This document shows, in pieces, positions 60,346 through 64,000 of a DNA stretch of 64,000 bases (position 1 is its first letter; every line of letters begins with the position of its first letter). The stretch lies in assembly GCA_013365325.1 (NCBI GenBank), contig JABVXV010000052.1:186001-250000 (forward strand), in the 5' to 3' direction. The position numbers and the translations under genes are program-made. The notes beneath the pieces are model-generated. The model saw nothing but the letters and a program-made list of their open reading frames with translations. It was not told the origin of the DNA and ran no database searches. Source of the DNA: Dipetalonema caudispina. Taxonomy: Eukaryota > Nematoda > Chromadorea > Rhabditida > Onchocercidae.

Positions 60346-61799
60346 CTAATTTCGAAGAGGTTGTAATGCTAATAAGGAATGACTCGAACTTATAAACTTG
60401 CGTTCCACAGAACTTCTCTGGATAAAGATTATGATGAAAAATGTAACAATACATACAATAAATGACAAAACTACGATAGTGCAACATAAATGACCACATA
60501 AATTACTAGCATCACTAATAATATTGTGCTCTTCCTCTTCATTGAACATTCGTATTGTAACAAGTTTCAGGTCTGAATGAAGTAACACAGACAATAAGTG
60601 TTCTCTGGACTGTATTACTTTACCGACGATATTCAAATCAAGGTGATTGGCTGAAAATCCCGCAATTTAGAAAACTGTAGAAATTATAAGAATATTGCAG
60701 TTTTTTATATAACCTCTTGTTTGCTGTTAAAAAATGGTGTGTTTTCCGCTTCATTTCACGATAATACTGAAATATTTGGACTAGAAATTCCAAGAATGTT
60801 TCAAACATAATTCTAATTTTGGAAAGTTTTATGCAAGATATTTCTTGGGCAACTTTTTGTAGATGCCATCATATATTTCAAAATTCAGCTTCTTTTTTGC
60901 TTTTTAAAAACTAATTTCGAAGAGGTTGTATAAGATTATTACAATAAGCTTCGTAAAAATAAGCTTAATTTTTTGTTTGAATAATTTCAATTTTACAGAT
61001 GCCCGCTGCTGAACACGCAATATTTCTTCAGCACATTACTTGCAAATACACCAAAATTATTGAAATGGTTATAATTAGTTGACATTTTCTTGACCTTCTC
61101 ATCATTTTACAACTATATTACATTTTATTAAATTAGTTAGTTTATTATATAGTTAGTATAAATGATAACCTTGCAATGATGCATGACCGGTAGCATTCCT
61201 CATCACAAGGAATGTGATAAAATTATTTGGTGTACCGCAGAAAAGAGTACCAACTAAGACATTTTTCACTTCCACTGTATTATCCAGATTACATTGAATA
61301 GCTGTAGCACATTCTTCGTTAATCCAGCGAGCTAATGCTACTCGAATTGCATCCACATTGATTTTAAGAATTGACGGACAGTTGAAGAATTCTACATAAA
61401 TCCATCGTGTACCATTCCTTGCGTCATTTTCAATATACTTGAAAATGATTACAATTGAATTTTCTATTGGTTATGAAGATTATGGTAAATAATGACAACA
61501 AGAATTCGAGAGAAATGATATAAAGGAGTTTCTGATCTCTAAATGCTTATTTGATTCGTAACGCTAGTGATATTGCTCATTGTCTCATCCACTTTAAATT
61601 AGATTCTGTAATAAAATTGTACCAATATGTTCTTAGGATCTTAACTTGAAGCTGCTGAATAGTCACCTAGCGGTAATATATTGAATTACAAAACAATCTG
61701 TTCAAATTCTAATTAACTGGCAAAACACACCTGAGGAGCTCTTGTTGCTGCACTGGTTACATATAACCAGGTAAAGCCCAGTAAAGCGATTATGGGCAT
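60346..61799 (-). CDS. Type I membrane protein of unknown family, complete, 3 exons
   Basis: Exons 61731-61799, 61170-61437 and 60346-60650 (minus strand) join in phase with good signals (CAG|GTGTGT, CAAG|GTTATC) and total 642 bases, giving 213 residues. A signal peptide (MPIIALLGFTWLYVTSA) is followed by an extracellular part of about 140 residues with four Cys (FFNCPS, EECATAIQC, LFCGTP) and N-glycosylation sequons (NGT, NAT). Then LCGHLCCTIVV begins a single long transmembrane helix, with a short basic, Ser-rich cytoplasmic end (SSSHSLLALQPLRN). The start is the only ATG after an in-frame stop upstream, and a GC-rich patch precedes it. I do not recognise the family; the layout suggests a small receptor or adhesion-type surface protein. 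Confidence 0.72.
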
Positions 61800-62362
61800 C
61801 AAAAATTGAATGACGGCAATGACACAAATTTCAAGAGGGGCGGAGGAGAAATGTCACGCCTTTTAGGGGGACATCTACTGTTCGATATGGAAGAGAGGAG
61901 CATTGTAACATATTTTATAAAGAAGTGGTAGTGATAGCAACACTGTAAAGGACGATGCTATATCATTAGTGATTATCTACGATTGGCCGATAACATCCAC
62001 TCTTACGCTAATTATCCTTTCCTTTGCCCACTGCAAACAACGAACCGTCTAAACCAGTCTTTAAGTTTTCTCTGATTTTAACTGTAAAATGATACAATAC
62101 ATAAAAATGTAACGGATTATTACAGCTGGAAAAATTTGCAATGATAAACAAAAGAACATACTCAATCTATTTTCACGCAATAAATCAATGGTCGGAGTAA
62201 AAAATCTATAAGTATTACAACTAGAAATGCTGCGACAAAATGTTGCTTTATGAACATCACTGATTTATTGGAAAGATGCGACTTCGAGAACCATTCCTAA
62301 ATTCCAAATGATACTGTACTACAGGCAGTGTATAACAAAGCGTCCAAGAAGCCCAGTATATA
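61800..62362. promoter_or_regulatory. Upstream region of the type I membrane protein gene
   Basis: A GC-richer patch at about 61836-61875 (GGGGCGGAGG and neighbours) and a GATTGGCC at 61980-61987 stand out from AT-rich DNA and fit a promoter for the minus-strand gene starting at 61799. Confidence 0.35.
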
Positions 62363-62392
62363 TTGTGTGAGGTTTACAATATATTGCATCAC

Positions 62393-62700
62393 TTCATCAA
62401 TAAATTTGAAGATTTGATACGAAAAAAGCTTTGTAAGGAAAGAGATGGTCACGCTTTGCAAAATATGAAGATTTCATTGTTAAGAAATACTTTTTTAGTC
62501 AAAATCAATGATCATATCGTATTGTCGAAATCTGCCCAGAGAGAAAAAAATCAATCCTTTAAGATGTCATTATTTCGTGAAAAAAAAACTGAAAGCAAAT
62601 GGTTTACATTGGTGGGATTTAGTGAATACGATCGACGCATGGCTTCATGCCATTAATATTAAGAAGCACCAAGAAAAGAAGATGGTGTTCACACAATCTT
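62393..62700 (+). pseudogene. Frameshifted coding remnant, not recognised
   Basis: Two overlapping plus-strand frames look coding in succession: the first (62363-62656) contains FEDLIRKKLCKERDG, the second (62508-62700) contains YCRNLPREKKINPLRCHYF, then KANGLHWWDLVNTIDAWLHA and stops at 62700. The change of frame at about 62510-62560 with no splice signal suggests a decayed copy of a gene, perhaps processed. The parent family was not recognised. Confidence 0.3.
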
Positions 62701-62939
62701 AAAGATTTTAGCGATTTCCAAAAAAGAAAATGAATATCACTAGCTTGAAATAAATGTGAATCTTTATACAAAGAGTGTGAATTAAATGATGAAACCTATC
62801 AAAAGCCGAAATTTCAAATCAAAGCCACGATCAATAGTTAAACAGTAAACATATAATCAATTTTGGACAGCAAATGAGCTATACAGGATGTTTGGCCCTA
62901 TTTGAAAAGCTTAAAAATTTTTGCATCAATATTAGTGAC
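62701..62939. other. Noncoding spacer
   Basis: No feature seen. It may hold the 3' UTR of the minus-strand gene ending at 62940. Confidence 0.4.
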
Positions 62940-63956
62940 TTAATCTTTCCATTTTCTTAAACCAAATCCATAGTCTCTCCAGTAGGAAGTTGGCCAGCGA
63001 TTCGCGCGATTTGTTTCAAATGGTGCAGGGTAATCCTGGAAAAATTATGGTTAAATCCAAAAAACCATGTTTTTTTTTTTTTTCATTTAAATTCTAAGAA
63101 TTTAAATTCTAACTTTAAGAAAATTCTAAACTTCGTCATCCTAAATTCTAAGAATTATCGATACAAATAAAATTTCTTAGCAGAGGGAATGATGAAAAAG
63201 TGTTGGAAGTAAAAGTACAAAAAATTGTTAATTCAACAGTTTTCTACTTTACTGTTTAAAATCTCGTCTAGAATCAATCAACAAAATTTCAAAACCAACT
63301 TCAGGCGGTCTCCACTCCACAGCAATCGGATCATCAGGACGGACAACATGGTAATATTTTCGATAATAAGGCATAGCTGAAAATTATCGAAAATAAAACC
63401 TAGTAAAAAATGCAACAACCAGAATAATGCTTTAACGAAATGCTGTAATTAACTTTAAAAATAGAAGTCTGAAACAGTTTTATGTGCAGCGTTAACGTAC
63501 TAACGTCGTGATGAATCCTCAGTTTAAATGACTAGGAAGCATAACAGGAATTATTATGATTATCGCAGCATATTTAAATGTTGCATGAGGTAGGGCATTT
63601 CAAGTCCTTCCATTCTTCATTTTATGGTGACCAGCACCACCTATACAGAAAAAAGAACTGTCAGTTTCATGTAAAAAATGCGAATCCCGAACATAATTCC
63701 CGTTTGAAGGATAATTTGGGTAGAGATTTATGCAATGTTGCCGTTCAAAAAATTGAAGTATGACTTGGTATGCAGCAGAACAAAGTAGTCAGTGTGTTCT
63801 TCTGGAACAATATAAAGGCTATTCCATCATCTCCCAGCAAAATTTAACTCAAATAAATACTCACAATCATATCCCGCGCCATACTTGCAGACATCATAGA
63901 TGACAATAACAGTCATTGGAACAAAACAAAATACAACACCAATGAACTGAAACGAT
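62940..63956 (-). CDS. Small single-pass membrane protein, 3' part only
   Basis: Three in-phase minus-strand exons are visible: 63865-63956, 63300-63376 and 62940-63035. The first gives a transmembrane segment (FQFIGVVFCFVPMTVIVIYD). The rest is an aromatic- and Arg-rich domain: MPYYRKYYHVVRPDDP, AVEWRPPED, then NRANRWPTSYWRDYGFGL and a stop. The donor at 63299 (GAA|GTTGGT) is modest. The 5' exons lie beyond the window. The length and layout (one helix, then a Tyr/Trp/Arg/Pro-rich soluble end) are like accessory subunits of mitochondrial complex I, but I cannot name one, and this is only a suggestion. Confidence 0.6.
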
Positions 63957-64000
63957 CTGAATGAAAAAATTGAAATTATTCGCTAAAGTGCAAAAAGATG

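Noticed and set aside
1..64000. CRISPR arrays, operons with ribosome-binding sites, phage or Wolbachia-type bacterial inserts
   Set aside because: No regularly spaced repeats, no long uninterrupted bacterial-style genes; all long coding regions are intron-split eukaryotic genes.

Overview
The window looks like AT-rich nuclear DNA of a nematode, plausibly a filarial or other spirurid worm. Genes are split into many short exons with GT donors and TTTCAG/TTTTAG acceptors. There are long A/T homopolymers, a eukaryotic tRNA-Arg(CCG), and a gene built from domains that resemble the nematode-expanded MSP family. No database search was possible. Protein identities rest on recognised motifs, and gene models on splice signals and reading-frame phase that I traced by hand.

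Layout. 1-5.2 kb is mostly noncoding, with one possible minus-strand exon (2141-2235) and a 100-N gap whose two edges carry the same 121 bp. 5294-6125 (+) is a complete EMC6 gene (ER membrane protein complex). 6.6-7.2 kb holds frame-broken coding debris, perhaps of a USP-type deubiquitinase. 7528-13854 (+) is a coiled-coil Golgi golgin with a C-terminal GRIP domain (GCC1/GCC88 type). 13.9-21.7 kb is a gene desert with the first copy of a 989-bp repeat, possible exon remnants and the tRNA gene. 21759-26719 (+) is a divergent 14-3-3 domain that splices in frame into a roughly 670-residue disordered tail carrying a consensus 14-3-3-binding motif. 28.9-32.4 kb (+) is a tandem array of MSP-like modules with degenerate ends. 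32571-33559 is the second, apparently identical, copy of the 989-bp repeat.

34302-46722 (-) is a Crumbs homologue: about 27 EGF-like modules, three LamG domains, one membrane segment and a 37-residue tail ending in ERLI. 46.7-55.2 kb is noncoding apart from a weak Lys-rich open stretch; it contains a perfect DR1 nuclear-receptor half-site pair and a short GC-rich island. 55212-57022 (+) is a complete 165-residue secreted protein with a CULT domain (the thalidomide-binding fold of cereblon) that keeps the tri-tryptophan cage and four zinc cysteines. 57-60.3 kb is noncoding, with a perfect 31-bp hairpin. 60346-61799 (-) is a complete 213-residue type I membrane protein of unknown family. 62940-63956 (-) is the 3' part of a small single-pass membrane protein that runs off the window.

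The genes are unrelated in pathway: ER membrane insertion (EMC6), Golgi tethering (GRIP golgin), apical polarity (Crumbs), plus lineage-specific genes. The most unusual are the 14-3-3/tail fusion, the secreted CULT protein and the MSP-module array. The 989-bp repeats bracket both the 14-3-3 fusion and the MSP array.
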